Shown here: in pieces, positions 17,413 to 29,527 of the stretch
How positions within the stretch are numbered: position 1 is the first letter of the stretch
How the letters are laid out: each line of letters starts with the position of its first letter
NCBI GenBank assembly: GCA_030656145.1
Contig: JAUSOF010000051.1
Coordinates: 1 to 64,000, forward strand
DNA from: Pseudomonas sp.
GTDB lineage: Bacteria; Pseudomonadota; Gammaproteobacteria; Pseudomonadales; Pseudomonadaceae
Reading direction: 5' to 3'
Length of the DNA stretch: 64,000 bases
Made by a program: the position numbers and the translations under genes
Notes under the pieces: model-generated
Databases searched by the model: none
The model's input: the letters and a program-made list of their open reading frames with translations, nothing else
Told to the model about the DNA's origin: nothing

Positions 17413-18571
17413 CGGCAAATTCCAGGCTCCCTTGCTTGGCTAGTTCCAGCAGCAGGTTACGTCCCTCTTCATCGGCGAGCCATGGCGCAAGGTTGTCGAT
17501 ATGTAACGCATCGGCTGAGCAGATCAGTTTCAGTAAGTCGCGCTGGCTGGCAGACAGCAAGCGGCTTTGACCGCTGGCGAACAGCACCAGGTCTTCGCCG
17601 ACTTCCGACCAGGCCATGCGGGCGCTGGGGTTGCGGATCATCACGGCGCCATCTTCGAGGCTGGCGAGGAAGGCGTCTTCGTCGATCTCTATCCCGGCAA
17701 TCAACTCCGGGTAGCGTGGTTCGGTCATGAACTGGCCGAACCAGGTCATCAGCAGGCGCTCATCGCTCATGTGTTCATGGAGCAAGGCTTTCAGGCGATC
17801 CAGGGCGTCATGCTGGATCTGGTGCGGATCGCTGGTCGGTTGCGCGTCGGCATCGCTGTAGCGGTCTTCATCGGGCAGGAACTGGCCGAGAAAATCGGTG
17901 AAATGGGTCAGTACTTCAGCGGCGCTAGGCGCGCGGAAGCCTACGGAATAAGTCATGCAATCATCCTCAGCGGTACCACAGTGGGCCAGAAGCGGCGGCA
18001 GGTAGAGCATGTCGCCGGGTTCCAGTACCCATTCTTCAGTTTTAGTGAATTCGGCAAGAATCTTCAGGTCAGCGTGTTGCAGCAGCGGGCTCTCGGAGTT
18101 GCACATCTGGCCGATCTGCCAGCGGCGTTTGCCGTAGCCTTGCAACAGGAATACATCGTAATTGTCGAAGTGCGGGCCGACGCCTCCGCCGGGTGCGGCA
18201 AAGCTGATCATCACGTCGTCGATGCGCCACTTGGGCAGAAACTTGAACTCTTCGAGTAGCTCTGCCACTTCTGGGACGAACTGATCGACCGCTTGCACCA
18301 GCAGGGTCCAGTCGCGTTCCGGCAGTTGGGCGAAGGCGTCTTCGGCGAAGGGGCCGCGGCGCAACTCCCATGGGCGCTCGCCGTCCTCGATCACTAGGCG
18401 TGACTCGATTTCCTCTTCCAGGGCCAGGCCTGCAAGCTCGTCCGGCGAGATCGGGCTCTCGAAGCCGGGTATGGCCTGGCGCACCAGCAGGGGTTTTTTC
18501 TGCCAGTAGTCGCGCAGGAATTCACGGGCTGTAAGGCCGCCTAACAGCTGCAGTGGAGTATCAGGATTCAT
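17405..18571 (-). CDS. roxA: Ribosomal protein uL16 arginine hydroxylase (RoxA/YcfD-like)
   Basis: A 388-residue JmjC/cupin 2-oxoglutarate- and Fe(II)-dependent oxygenase that hydroxylates an arginine of 50S protein L16. The double-stranded beta-helix holds the iron triad His134 and Asp136 (GPHFDNYDVF) and His197 (LAHCGT). The C-terminal half (about 220-388) is the dimerisation and winged-helix region of the family. The length is close to the E. coli YcfD value of about 370. Start ATG at 18571 follows the purB terminator region; the gene is first of a possible four-gene minus-strand run. As an oxygen-, iron- and 2-oxoglutarate-dependent enzyme it may link translation to metabolic state. Confidence 0.92.
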   Translation of the reverse strand: MNPDTPLQLLGGLTAREFLRDYWQKKPLLVRQAIPGFESPISPDELAGLALEEEIESRLVIEDGERPWELRRGPFAEDAFAQLPERDWTLLVQAVDQFVPEVAELLEEFKFLPKWRIDDVMISFAAPGGGVGPHFDNYDVFLLQGYGKRRWQIGQMCNSESPLLQHADLKILAEFTKTEEWVLEPGDMLYLPPLLAHCGTAEDDCMTYSVGFRAPSAAEVLTHFTDFLGQFLPDEDRYSDADAQPTSDPHQIQHDALDRLKALLHEHMSDERLLMTWFGQFMTEPRYPELIAGIEIDEDAFLASLEDGAVMIRNPSARMAWSEVGEDLVLFASGQSRLLSASQRDLLKLICSADALHIDNLAPWLADEEGRNLLLELAKQGSLEFADE

Positions 18572-18600
18572 CGCTAAGCCCTTGAAATAAATAAAAGCCC

Positions 18601-18631
18601 AAAAATAAAAACGCCCGGCACTGCCGGGCGT
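18601..18631 (-). terminator. Intrinsic terminator of purB
   Basis: ACGCCCGGCA and TGCCGGGCGT form a perfect 10-bp stem; on the minus strand it is followed by a run of T with one A. It begins 17 nt after the purB stop. Confidence 0.92.
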
Positions 18632-18648
18632 GCAAGTGACTCAAACGC

Positions 18649-20965
<2,317 letters not shown>

Positions 20966-20967
20966 GG

Positions 20968-21588
20968 TTAACCGCGCAACAGCGGGTAAAGTTCCTTGAG
21001 CAGCTTGCTGCGGCTGAACACCAGCTGCCAGCGGTGGCCGCCCAGCTGGCGCCACAGTCGCGCCGAGCGGATGCCGGCGAGCAGCAGGGCGCGGATCTTC
21101 GAGGCGTTGCTTGGCTGCTGCAGATGGCGCATGTCGCCCTGCACCTGGATGCGCTGGCGGAAGGTGCTGATGGTGTCCTCGTAAAGACCACCGCAGGCGG
21201 CGATGACGTTGTCATGCACCAGGCCGAAGTGGCCGACCTGGTTCTGGATCTGGTCCAGGCGACTGCCCATTACCTGCAGCATGTCGTCGCGCTTGGCCAG
21301 CTGCCGTTCCAGCGCGAGCAGCGCCAGGGCATAGCGCAGTGGTTCGCGTTGCAGGCTGGCCGGGTCGCGCTCCAGAGAGCTGATCAGGGCGCGATAACCG
21401 TCGCGCAGGTTGAGGTCGTCACCGCCGTATACGTCCAGGGTGCCTTGTGGGTCGCGCACCAGCAGGCTGCCGAGCATGCAGGCCAATCCTGGCTCGCCAA
21501 TCTGTCCGGTCTTGGCCAGTTTGTCGACCAGTACCGCGGCCTCGAAAACTGCACCCAGGGCGACCAGTTGTTCCTGTGTTGGGCTCAT
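20968..21588 (-). CDS. hflD: HflD, lysogenisation regulator homologue
   Basis: A 206-residue all-helical, peripheral inner-membrane protein of the HflD (YcfC) family, best known for binding phage lambda CII in E. coli; its housekeeping role is not settled. Length and the conserved N-terminal segment ([20 protein letters not shown]) match the family. The ATG overlaps the mnmA stop by ATGA, so the two are coupled, the mnmA-hflD pairing common in gammaproteobacteria. The helical C-terminus ends ELYPLLRG. Confidence 0.93.
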   Translation of the reverse strand: MSPTQEQLVALGAVFEAAVLVDKLAKTGQIGEPGLACMLGSLLVRDPQGTLDVYGGDDLNLRDGYRALISSLERDPASLQREPLRYALALLALERQLAKRDDMLQVMGSRLDQIQNQVGHFGLVHDNVIAACGGLYEDTISTFRQRIQVQGDMRHLQQPSNASKIRALLLAGIRSARLWRQLGGHRWQLVFSRSKLLKELYPLLRG

Positions 21589-22718
21589 TGATGCTTATCC
21601 TTGCTGCTCCAGGGTTCTGCTATTTCGATCACGCCGCCGCCGAGGCAGACGTCGCCTTCATAGAACACCACTGACTGGCCTGGCGTGACCGCACGTTGCG
21701 GCATGGCAAAACTGGCACGATAGCCGCTGGCGGTTTTTTCCAGGGTGCAGGCTTGATCGTTTTGGCGGTAGCGCACCTTGGCCGTTAGCTGGCGCGGCTC
21801 GTTTAACTCGATCGGGTTGACCCAGTAAATGTCGGAAGCGAGCAGGGCGCTGGAAAATAGCCAGGGATGATCGTTGCCCTGTCCAACTACCAGTACATTG
21901 CGTTCCAGGTCTTTTTGCAGCACGTACCAGGGTTCTTCGCTGGCGTCTTTGAGGCCGCCGATGCCAAGACCCTGGCGCTGGCCAATGGTGTGATACATCA
22001 AGCCGTGATGACGACCGATAACCTCGCCTTCGGTGGTTTCTATATCGCCCGGCTGGGCCGGCAGGTACTGCTTGAGGAAGTCACTGAAACGCCGCTCGCC
22101 GATAAAGCAGATGCCGGTCGAGTCTTTCTTCTTCGCCGTGGCCAGCTGGTGTTTCTCGGCAATGGCGCGCACTGCCGGTTTTTCCAACTCACCTACGGGG
22201 AATAAGGTCTTGGCTATTTGTTCGCCACCGACGGCATGCAGGAAGTAGCTCTGGTCCTTGTTCGGGTCCAGGCCCTTGAGCAGTTCGGTGCGGCCCTCGT
22301 GATCGCGGCGGCGCACGTAATGGCCTGTGGCAATCAGGTCTGCGCCGAGCGCCAGGGCATAGTCGAGGAAGGCCTTGAACTTGATTTCGCGGTTGCACAG
22401 GATGTCCGGGTTGGGCGTGCGCCCGGCCTTGTATTCGGCGAGAAAATGCTCGAACACATTGTCCCAGTACTCCGCGGCGAAGTTGGCAGTGTGCAGTTTG
22501 ATGCCGATCTTGTCGCACACAGCCTGGGCATCGGCCAGGTCATCCATAGCGGTGCAGTATTCGGTGCCGTCGTCTTCGTCCCAGTTCTTCATGAACAGGC
22601 CTTCGACCTGGTAACCCTGTTCGAGCAACAGCAGGGCCGAGACGGACGAGTCGACACCGCCGGACATGCCGACTATGACGCGTTGCTGTTCTGGGCTGGG
22701 GAGGGCTGGATCACGCAT
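21585..22718 (-). CDS. mnmA: tRNA-specific 2-thiouridylase
   Basis: A 377-residue enzyme that, with ATP and sulfur relayed from IscS and the Tus proteins, makes s2U at wobble position 34 of tRNAs for Lys, Glu and Gln. The PP-loop [18 protein letters not shown] binds ATP (about residues 13-30), and the two catalytic cysteines are in [12 protein letters not shown] and [11 protein letters not shown]. The C-terminal beta-barrel runs to WSSKDKHQ. Start at 22718 precedes the PP-loop by 12 residues, the usual spacing. It is first of the mnmA-hflD-transporter run and 62 nt after the Nudix gene. Confidence 0.96.
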   Translation of the reverse strand: MRDPALPSPEQQRVIVGMSGGVDSSVSALLLLEQGYQVEGLFMKNWDEDDGTEYCTAMDDLADAQAVCDKIGIKLHTANFAAEYWDNVFEHFLAEYKAGRTPNPDILCNREIKFKAFLDYALALGADLIATGHYVRRRDHEGRTELLKGLDPNKDQSYFLHAVGGEQIAKTLFPVGELEKPAVRAIAEKHQLATAKKKDSTGICFIGERRFSDFLKQYLPAQPGDIETTEGEVIGRHHGLMYHTIGQRQGLGIGGLKDASEEPWYVLQKDLERNVLVVGQGNDHPWLFSSALLASDIYWVNPIELNEPRQLTAKVRYRQNDQACTLEKTASGYRASFAMPQRAVTPGQSVVFYEGDVCLGGGVIEIAEPWSSKDKHQ

Positions 22719-22780
22719 GGGGGTGTCTGCACAAAAGATGAAATTCTAACAGGCTGGCGGTGCCAAGGCTAAGCGGCGAT

Positions 22781-23221
22781 TCAATCACGGATCAGTTCCA
22801 GGTCGTGCAGCGGCCCAGCGAGGTAGTCGTCGATGCAGCGTAAGACCAACTCGCTACGCCAGCGCTCTGGTTGGTTCGCCAGCTCGCTATGGGTCAGCCA
22901 TGGCGCGCCGACGATACCGGTGTCCAGGCTGCGGTGTGGGTGATGGCGCACTGGTTTGGCGACAAAGCAGATGCGCTGATAGGTCACCCCGTTGCTCGGT
23001 GCGGTATACAGATAAACCCCGACGATGCCGGTGAGTTCGACATCCCAGCCGGTTTCTTCGAGCGTTTCGCGCACTGCTGCCTCACGCAGTGTTTCGTTGG
23101 CTTCAAGGTGTCCGGCGGGCTGATTGAGGACCAGTCGTCCACCCTTGAGCTCTTCGACGAGGAGAAAGCGACCCTGGTTTTCGACGACAGTGGCCACGGT
23201 GATGTGAGGCTGCCAATCCAT
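22781..23221 (-). CDS. Nudix hydrolase, NudJ-like
   Basis: A 146-residue Nudix phosphatase. The complete Nudix box GX5EX7REUXEEXGU begins at GHLEANETLREAAVRETLEE, after the PAGHLE entry strand. Its family and place before mnmA correspond to E. coli NudJ (YmfB), which acts on thiamine pyrophosphate precursor HMP-PP and nucleoside triphosphates; the real substrate here is not shown. The ATG at 23221 (MDWQPHITVA) fits the family length of about 150; the longer frame to 23332 would run across the idh terminator and is rejected. Confidence 0.9.
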   Translation of the reverse strand: MDWQPHITVATVVENQGRFLLVEELKGGRLVLNQPAGHLEANETLREAAVRETLEETGWDVELTGIVGVYLYTAPSNGVTYQRICFVAKPVRHHPHRSLDTGIVGAPWLTHSELANQPERWRSELVLRCIDDYLAGPLHDLELIRD

Positions 23222-23302
23222 GTGTTTGCCCTGTAAGTGAGTGACGATCATGGCGGCCGCAGCGAGGGGCGCGGCCATGTTGGGTGGGCGCACAAGCAGA
23301 AA

Positions 23303-23321
23303 CCCCGGCGCGTGGCCGGGG
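23303..23321 (-). terminator. Probable terminator of idh
   Basis: CCCCGGC and GCCGGGG with a five-base loop, followed on the minus strand by a short TTT. It lies 42 nt past the idh stop. The weak T-run lowers certainty. Confidence 0.6.
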
Positions 23322-23362
23322 CTTCTGGTCATACGGCGCGGTCAAGCGCCAGGCGTTACACC

Positions 23363-25588
23363 TTAAAGCAGCGAAGCGATCGCGGCGTTGAAGGTTGGGC
23401 TCGGGCGCATGACTTTGCTGGTCAGCTCCGGGCTCGAGCGGTAATAACCGGCAATGTCGACTGGCGTACCTTGCACGGCACTGAGTTCGGCAATGATGGT
23501 TGCTTCGTTGTCGCTCAGGGTTTTAGCCAGTGGGCTGAAGTGCGCTTGCAAGGCAGCGTCTTCGGTTTGAGCGGCCAGCTCTTGTGCCCAGTACATCGCC
23601 AGGTAGAAGTGGCTGCCACGGTTGTCGAGCTCACCGGTTTTGCGCGACGGCGACTTGTTGTTGTCGAGCAGCTTGCCGGTCGCTGCATCCAGAGTCCGAC
23701 CCAGCAGCTTGGCGCGCTGGTTGTCGTTCTTGATGCCGGTTTCTTCCAGTGATACCGCCAGGGCCAGGAACTCGCCGAGTGAGTCCCAGCGCAGATGGTT
23801 TTCCTCGATCAGTTGCTGCACGTGCTTGGGCGCCGAACCACCGGCCCCCGTTTCGTACATGCCGCCGCCTGCCATCAGTGGCACGATCGAGAGCATCTTG
23901 GCCGAAGTGCCCAGCTCCATAATCGGGAACAGGTCAGTCAGGTAGTCGCGCAGGACGTTACCGGTCACCGAAATGGTGTCCAGGCCACGAACCAGGCGCT
24001 CCATGCTGAGGCGGATGGCTTCGTTGTAGCCCATGATGCGGATATCCAGGCCGCTCAAGTCATGTTCCTGCAGGTAGGCTTCTACCTTCTTCTGCAGTTC
24101 GCGGTCGTGGGCGCGCTCTGGGTCGAGCCAGAAAATTGCCGGGGTATTGGACTGGCGGGCACGGGTCACGGCCAGCTTGACCCAATCGCGGATCGGCGCA
24201 TCCTTGGTCTGACAGGCGCGCCAGATGTCACCGGCTTCAACGTCGTGCTGCATCAGCACACTGCCATCGGCCAGTACCACGCGCATGGTGCCATCGGCGG
24301 TCATTTCGAAGGTCTTGTCGTGAGAGCCGTACTCTTCGGCTTTCTGCGCCATCAGGCCAACGTTCGGCACGCTACCCATGGTAGTCGGGTCGAAGGCACC
24401 GTTGGTTTTGCAGAAGTTGATCATTTCCTGGTAGATGCGGGCGTAGGTGCTTTCCGGCATCACCGCTTTGGTGTCCTTGAGCTTGCCGTCCTTGCCCCAC
24501 ATCTGCCCGGAGCTGCGAATCATCGCTGGCATCGAGGCGTCGACGATCACGTCGCTCGGGATATGCAGGTTGGTGATGCCTTTGACCGAGTCAACCATCG
24601 CCATTTCCGGGCGGTGGCTGTAGCAGGCATGGATGTCATCCAGGATTTCTTCCTGCTGCGAGGCCGGCAGGGATTTGATCTTGTCGTAGACGCTGCTGAT
24701 GCCGTTGTTCGGGTTGACGCCCAGTTCTTCGAACAGTTTGCCGTATTTGTCGAATACATCCTTGTAGTAGACGCTGACCGCGTGGCCGAAAACGATCGGG
24801 TGCGAGACCTTCATCATGGTCGCCTTGACATGCAGCGACCACATCACGCCGGTTTCCTTGCAGTCCTGCAGGGTTTTCTCGAAGAAATCGCGCAGCTTGC
24901 GGCAGCTCATGAACATGCCATCGAAAACTTCGCCTTCCTGCAGGGCGAGTTGTTTCTTGACTTCGACCTTGCCATCCTTGCCGATGAACTCGATGCGCAC
25001 ATCACCGGCCTGGGCCATGGTGATCGACTGTTCACTGGAGAAAAAGTCACCGCCGCGCATGTAGTCGGCATGGGACTGGGAGGCCATGCTCCACTTGCCC
25101 ATCGAGTGCGGGTGCTTGCGCACGAAGGCCTTGACCGCTGCGGGTGCGCGGCGGTCGGAGTTGCCTTCGCGCAGAACCGGGTTCACGGCGCTGCCGAGAA
25201 TCTTGCTGTAGCCGGCGCGGGCTTGCTTCTCTGCCTCGGTTTGCGGGTCTTCCGGGAAATCAGGAATGTTGTAACCCTGGGCCTGCAGTTCTGCGATGGC
25301 ACCTTTCAGCTGCGGTACCGAGGCGCTGATATTGGGTAGCTTGATGATGTTGGCTTCTGGGTCGGTAGCCAGAACCGCCAGTTTGGCGAGGTCGTCCGGG
25401 ACGCGCTTGTCTGCGTCCAGATGCTCGGCAAAGCTTGCAAGAATGCGCCCTGCAAGAGAGATGTCGCTGGTTTCGACGGCTATGTCAGCGGATGCCGCGA
25501 AAGCTTCTACAATTGGCAGAAGCGAATAGGTGGCAAGGGCTGGAGCTTCATCGGTGAAGGTATAGATGATCTTCGAACGTTTGGACAT
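23363..25588 (-). CDS. idh: Isocitrate dehydrogenase [NADP+], monomeric type
   Basis: A 741-residue monomeric NADP-dependent isocitrate dehydrogenase (IDH-II type), making 2-oxoglutarate, CO2 and NADPH. Family hallmarks include the start [20 protein letters not shown], the substrate-binding region [22 protein letters not shown] and the conserved [15 protein letters not shown] segment. It is unrelated in sequence to the icd product encoded divergently, 360 bp away; pseudomonads often carry both. An extended -10 promoter (TGGTATACT) about 230 nt upstream on the minus strand would give a leader of about 225 nt. The monomeric enzyme is not a target of AceK phosphorylation in the way the dimeric one is, so flux control at the glyoxylate branch could differ between them. 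Confidence 0.96.
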   Translation of the reverse strand: MSKRSKIIYTFTDEAPALATYSLLPIVEAFAASADIAVETSDISLAGRILASFAEHLDADKRVPDDLAKLAVLATDPEANIIKLPNISASVPQLKGAIAELQAQGYNIPDFPEDPQTEAEKQARAGYSKILGSAVNPVLREGNSDRRAPAAVKAFVRKHPHSMGKWSMASQSHADYMRGGDFFSSEQSITMAQAGDVRIEFIGKDGKVEVKKQLALQEGEVFDGMFMSCRKLRDFFEKTLQDCKETGVMWSLHVKATMMKVSHPIVFGHAVSVYYKDVFDKYGKLFEELGVNPNNGISSVYDKIKSLPASQQEEILDDIHACYSHRPEMAMVDSVKGITNLHIPSDVIVDASMPAMIRSSGQMWGKDGKLKDTKAVMPESTYARIYQEMINFCKTNGAFDPTTMGSVPNVGLMAQKAEEYGSHDKTFEMTADGTMRVVLADGSVLMQHDVEAGDIWRACQTKDAPIRDWVKLAVTRARQSNTPAIFWLDPERAHDRELQKKVEAYLQEHDLSGLDIRIMGYNEAIRLSMERLVRGLDTISVTGNVLRDYLTDLFPIMELGTSAKMLSIVPLMAGGGMYETGAGGSAPKHVQQLIEENHLRWDSLGEFLALAVSLEETGIKNDNQRAKLLGRTLDAATGKLLDNNKSPSRKTGELDNRGSHFYLAMYWAQELAAQTEDAALQAHFSPLAKTLSDNEATIIAELSAVQGTPVDIAGYYRSSPELTSKVMRPSPTFNAAIASLL

Positions 25589-25948
25589 TTTGGATTAACT
25601 CTCTTCTTTGCTAAGCGAGCACAGAATCTCGAGATGCGCAGGTAAGCGCGTTCGCTCAAAGTCGTCAATGAGCCGAAAGTCGAGGATTTGCCGCAGTGAT
25701 GTTGGATGCACCAGTAGAGCGTTGAGCAGTTGAGATGCGGTGGCAACTCAAATCGTTTCAAGGGTCTGCTGCCTCGTTCAAAACAGGCAAACCCTTATGA
25801 CTCGTTAGTCATGGCCGCAAGTATACCATTGCACTAAGGTGCTGAAGAATGACCTTCTACCTATAGACAAAGGAACAGCTGTCTCGCCTGAATCAAGTGG
25901 GTTACGCTCGGGAGAGATACGATTTCCAACCACAAAGCGGAGTCAAGC
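25589..25948. other. Divergent promoter region between idh and icd
   Basis: 360 bp without a gene. It carries the idh promoter and inverted repeat described separately, and a TATAGA hexamer at 25862-25867 on the plus strand that could be the icd -10, with no clear -35. GCGGAG 10 bp before the icd ATG is its ribosome-binding site. Confidence 0.5.
25797..25828 (-). promoter_or_regulatory. Extended -10 promoter of idh with an operator-like inverted repeat
   Basis: On the minus strand TGGTATACT (TATACT at 25825-25820) is an extended -10 with a TTCTTC hexamer 18 bp upstream. Overlapping the predicted start point is a perfect inverted repeat, ATGACT-CGTT-AGTCAT (25797-25812), placed where a repressor would block initiation. 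Confidence 0.5.
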
Positions 25949-27205
25949 ATGGGATACCAAAAGATCCAAGTGCCAGCAACCGGTGACAAAATTACCGTCA
26001 ATGCAGATATGTCGCTTAACGTACCAAACAACCCGATCATCCCTTACATCGAGGGCGACGGTATCGGCGTCGATATCAGCCCTGTGATGATCAAGGTGGT
26101 CGATGCCGCCGTCGAAAAAGCCTATGGCGGCAAGCGCAAAATCTCCTGGATGGAGGTTTATGCGGGCGAGAAAGCCACTCAAGTGTATGACCAGGACACC
26201 TGGCTGCCACAGGAAACCCTGGATGCTGTCAAAGACTACGTCGTATCGATCAAGGGCCCACTGACGACTCCGGTTGGTGGTGGTATTCGCTCCCTCAACG
26301 TGGCTCTGCGCCAGCAACTGGACCTGTACGTTTGCCTGCGCCCTGTGCGCTGGTTCGAGGGGGTGCCTAGCCCGGTGAAAAAGCCTGGTGACGTCGATAT
26401 GACGATCTTCCGGGAAAACTCCGAAGATATTTATGCCGGGATCGAATGGAAAGCTGGGTCGCCGGAAGCCGATAAGGTCATCAAGTTCCTCAAGGAGGAA
26501 ATGGGTGTTACCAAGATTCGTTTCGACGAAAACTGTGGTATCGGCATCAAGCCGGTTTCCAGAGAAGGCACTCGCCGACTGGTGCGCAAGGCGCTGCAGT
26601 ATGTGGTCGATAATGACCGCGACTCGCTGACCATTGTGCATAAAGGCAACATCATGAAGTTCACTGAAGGTGCCTTCAAAGAGTGGGCCTACGAGATTGC
26701 TGCTGAAGAGTTTGCCGCAACCCTGCTCGACGGCGGCCCCTGGATGCAGTTCAAGAACCCGAGAACCGGTAAGAACGTGATCGTCAAGGACGCCATCGCC
26801 GACGCCATGCTCCAGCAGATACTGCTGCGCCCGGCTGAGTACGATGTGATCGCCACGCTCAACCTGAACGGTGATTACCTGTCCGATGCCCTGGCGGCCG
26901 AAGTGGGTGGTATCGGGATTGCGCCTGGCGCCAACCTGTCCGACAGCATTGCCATGTTCGAGGCGACTCACGGCACCGCGCCGAAGTACGCCGGCAAGGA
27001 TCAGGTAAATCCGGGTTCGCTGATTCTGTCAGCCGAAATGATGTTGCGGCACATGGGTTGGCTCGAAGCGGCAGACCTGATCATCAAAGGCACCAATGGT
27101 GCTATCTCAGCCAAGACGGTGACGTATGACTTCGAGCGCCTGATGGAAGGCGCGCAGCTGTTGTCCTGCTCGCAGTTTGGCGATGCAATGATTTCTCATA
27201 TGTAA
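25949..27205 (+). CDS. icd: Isocitrate dehydrogenase [NADP+], homodimeric type
   Basis: A 418-residue dimeric NADP-dependent isocitrate dehydrogenase of the E. coli Icd type (416 residues). The substrate/phosphorylation loop [13 protein letters not shown] has Ser115, equal to E. coli Ser113, the residue controlled by AceK. The NADP-specificity segment [17 protein letters not shown] carries the Lys-Tyr pair that selects NADP. It competes with isocitrate lyase (aceA, 11 kb away) for isocitrate, so Ser115 phosphorylation would divert carbon to the glyoxylate shunt; aceK itself is not in the window. It is followed by a perfect terminator. Confidence 0.97.
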   Translation: MGYQKIQVPATGDKITVNADMSLNVPNNPIIPYIEGDGIGVDISPVMIKVVDAAVEKAYGGKRKISWMEVYAGEKATQVYDQDTWLPQETLDAVKDYVVSIKGPLTTPVGGGIRSLNVALRQQLDLYVCLRPVRWFEGVPSPVKKPGDVDMTIFRENSEDIYAGIEWKAGSPEADKVIKFLKEEMGVTKIRFDENCGIGIKPVSREGTRRLVRKALQYVVDNDRDSLTIVHKGNIMKFTEGAFKEWAYEIAAEEFAATLLDGGPWMQFKNPRTGKNVIVKDAIADAMLQQILLRPAEYDVIATLNLNGDYLSDALAAEVGGIGIAPGANLSDSIAMFEATHGTAPKYAGKDQVNPGSLILSAEMMLRHMGWLEAADLIIKGTNGAISAKTVTYDFERLMEGAQLLSCSQFGDAMISHM

Positions 27206-27221
27206 GCTGCTTTGCGCTAAC

Positions 27222-27251
27222 AACAAGGCCAGTCAATTGACTGGCCTTGTT
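27222..27251 (+). terminator. Intrinsic terminator after icd
   Basis: A perfect 30-bp palindrome with 15-bp arms: AACAAGGCCAGTCAA and its complement TTGACTGGCCTTGTT. It ends in a T-rich TTGTTGTG and starts 16 nt after the icd stop. Confidence 0.9.
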
Positions 27252-27571
27252 GTGTCAGTCCTGGCGCAAGAAGACGCGCGCACCGCAGAACGGCGTCGCT
27301 GACTAAAGTGAAGCGCAAGTGCATGAGGGCGCCCGCTTGGCGGTCTGGGCGCGTGGCCCAGTGCTGCGGTGGTCTGATTTATGTGAAATGGTCTGTTTGA
27401 GCGCTGCGCCCAAAAGCTGCACCTGTATATCCTCTGGCGTCAATCTTTCGGATTGCCCAGTGAGGCGATGCATATAGAGATGTTTGGCGGGGAGGCGGCC
27501 TGATAAGGCCGCACCCTATAACGCGGTGGGTGCATCCATGCACCTTGTAGCTGTTCCTGTTATGGCCAGCC
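27252..27571. other. Gene-free junction between the icd and fabB blocks
   Basis: No gene was recognised in 320 bp. Hairpins are present: GCGGCCT / AGGCCGC (about 27495-27512) and GCACCC / GGGTGC (27511-27533), the latter like the arms at 12978-13003. From memory, icd is followed by cspD-clpS in P. aeruginosa, so this is where gene order changes. Confidence 0.5.
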
Positions 27572-28792
27572 TTACTTGCCGGCCCAGCGCTTAAGCACCA
27601 GGGTGGCGTTGGTGCCACCAAAGCCGAAGCTGTTGCTCATTACGGTATCGATCTTGGCATTTTCGACGGTGCTGCGCTGGATCGGCAGGTCGGCGATTTC
27701 AGGGTCGATTTCGTCGATGTTAATCGAGCCGGCAATGAAGTTGCCTTCCATCATCAGCATGCAATAAATCGCTTCCTGCACACCGGCGGCGCCCAGCGAA
27801 TGACCGCTCAGGCTCTTGGTCGAGCTGATGGCTGGGGCCTTGGCGCCGAACACTTCACGGACAGCGCGGCTTTCCGCGACGTCGCCGACCGGAGTCGAGG
27901 TGCCGTGGGTGTTCAGGTAGTCGATCGGTGTATCCACGGTCGCCAGGGCTTGCTGCATGCAACGCACCGCGCCTTCACCGCTCGGTGCGACCATGTCGTA
28001 GCCGTCGGAGGTGGCGCCGTAACCGACGATTTCCGCGTAGATCTTGGCCCCGCGCTTGAGCGCATGCTCCAGTTCTTCGACCACCACCATGCCGCCACCA
28101 CCGGCGATGACGAAACCGTCACGCTTGGCATCGTAGGCACGCGAGGCTTTTTCCGGGGTGTCGTTGTACTGGGTGGAGAGTGCGCCCATGGCATCGAACA
28201 AGAAGCTTTGGGTCCAGTGCTCTTCTTCGCCGCCGCCGGCAAATACCATGTCCTGCTTGCCCATCTGGATCTGTTCCATGGCGCTGCCGATGCAATGGGC
28301 ACTGGTGGCACAGGCAGAGGAGATCGAGTAGTTGACACCCTTGATCTTGAACGGAGTCGCCAGGCAGGCTGATACGGTACTGCCCATGGTGCGCGGTACA
28401 CGGTAAGGGCCGACACGCTTGACGCCCTTCTCGCGCATGATGTCCAGAGCTTCCATCTGGTTGAGCGTGGAGGCACCGCCGGAGCCGGCAATCAAACCGA
28501 CGCGAGGGTTGGAGACGTCCTCTGCACTAAGACCGGAGTCCTTGATGGCCTGTTCCATGGACAGGTAGGCGAAAGCCGCTGCATCGCCCATGAAGCGATA
28601 GACTTTGCGGTCGATCAGTTCTTCGAGTTTAAGGTCAATAGAGCCGGACACCTGGCTACGCAGGCCCATCTCGGCGTATTCCGGATTGAAACGGATACCT
28701 GCCCGGCCAGCACGAAGGTTGGCGGAGACGGTTTCTTTATCATTGCCCAGGCAGGAGACGATGCCCAGACCGGTAATCACGACGCGACGCAT
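27572..28792 (-). CDS. fabB: Beta-ketoacyl-ACP synthase I
   Basis: A 406-residue thiolase-fold condensing enzyme, required to elongate the cis-3-decenoyl-ACP made by FabA and so for unsaturated fatty acid synthesis. The triad is complete: nucleophile Cys161 in [10 protein letters not shown], His in [12 protein letters not shown] and His in [12 protein letters not shown]. Length equals E. coli FabB (406). It follows fabA after 11 nt on the same strand, the fabAB operon of pseudomonads. The phospholipid unsaturation level depends on this operon. Confidence 0.97.
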   Translation of the reverse strand: MRRVVITGLGIVSCLGNDKETVSANLRAGRAGIRFNPEYAEMGLRSQVSGSIDLKLEELIDRKVYRFMGDAAAFAYLSMEQAIKDSGLSAEDVSNPRVGLIAGSGGASTLNQMEALDIMREKGVKRVGPYRVPRTMGSTVSACLATPFKIKGVNYSISSACATSAHCIGSAMEQIQMGKQDMVFAGGGEEEHWTQSFLFDAMGALSTQYNDTPEKASRAYDAKRDGFVIAGGGGMVVVEELEHALKRGAKIYAEIVGYGATSDGYDMVAPSGEGAVRCMQQALATVDTPIDYLNTHGTSTPVGDVAESRAVREVFGAKAPAISSTKSLSGHSLGAAGVQEAIYCMLMMEGNFIAGSINIDEIDPEIADLPIQRSTVENAKIDTVMSNSFGFGGTNATLVLKRWAGK

Positions 28793-28803
28793 GGGGGAAT
28801 CCT

Positions 28804-29319
28804 TTAAAAACTGTCGGTAGAGGTGAACAGGCCGACACGCAGGCCTTCGGCACTGTAGATCTCGCGGCCATCAACACTGACGCTGCCGTCGGCGATGGCC
28901 AGAACCAGCGACCGGGCGATGGTGCGTTTGATATGGATGTTATAGGTCACTTTCTTGGCGGTCGGCAGGACCTGACCAAAGAACTTCACTTCGCCAGAAC
29001 CCAAGGCGCGGCCGCGGCCGGGATTGCCCTGCCAGCCGAGGTGGAAACCAACCAGCTGCCACATAGCGTCCAGGCCCAGGCAGCCAGGCATGACCGGGTC
29101 ACCTTCGAAATGGCAGGCGAAGAACCACAGGTCCGGGGTTATATCGAGCTCGGCGACTATTTCGCCCTTGCCGTATTTGCCGCCTGTATCGCTGATATGG
29201 GTGATGCGGTCGATCATCAACATGTTCGGCGCGGGCAGTTGCGCATTACCTGGGCCGAACAGTTCGCCGCGGCTGCAGCGCAACAGATCATCCCGGGTGA
29301 AGGCGTTTTGTTTGGTCAT
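28804..29319 (-). CDS. fabA: 3-hydroxydecanoyl-ACP dehydratase/isomerase
   Basis: A 171-residue hotdog-fold enzyme that dehydrates 3-hydroxydecanoyl-ACP and isomerises the trans-2 to the cis-3 product, the branch point to unsaturated fatty acids. The active site is intact: His70 in [14 protein letters not shown] and Asp84 in LGLDAMW, same numbers as in E. coli. First gene of fabAB. About 120 bp upstream is a short inverted repeat, GCGCTG-AGTA-CAGCGC (29442-29457), that could be a regulator site. Confidence 0.97.
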   Translation of the reverse strand: MTKQNAFTRDDLLRCSRGELFGPGNAQLPAPNMLMIDRITHISDTGGKYGKGEIVAELDITPDLWFFACHFEGDPVMPGCLGLDAMWQLVGFHLGWQGNPGRGRALGSGEVKFFGQVLPTAKKVTYNIHIKRTIARSLVLAIADGSVSVDGREIYSAEGLRVGLFTSTDSF

Positions 29320-29527
29320 GCGAGCTCCTCAATATATCCCATGCGCCAAGGCTGGGTGAATCGTCCTGGCCGGTCACGCCGCTATTGTGCGTCTACCGAT
29401 AGCCTAGTCATAGACTGTTGCGTTGTGGTGAAAGTCACAGCGCGCTGAGTACAGCGCTATATCATCCTCGACATCTTGCCACAGAGGGGCGCATTGGTAA
29501 GCCCATGCAGGTCAAGCCTGCAACACT

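Noticed and set aside
23795-25339. 514-residue open frame opposite idh
   Set aside because: Antisense to a conserved gene, His/Gln-rich composition and no family resemblance.
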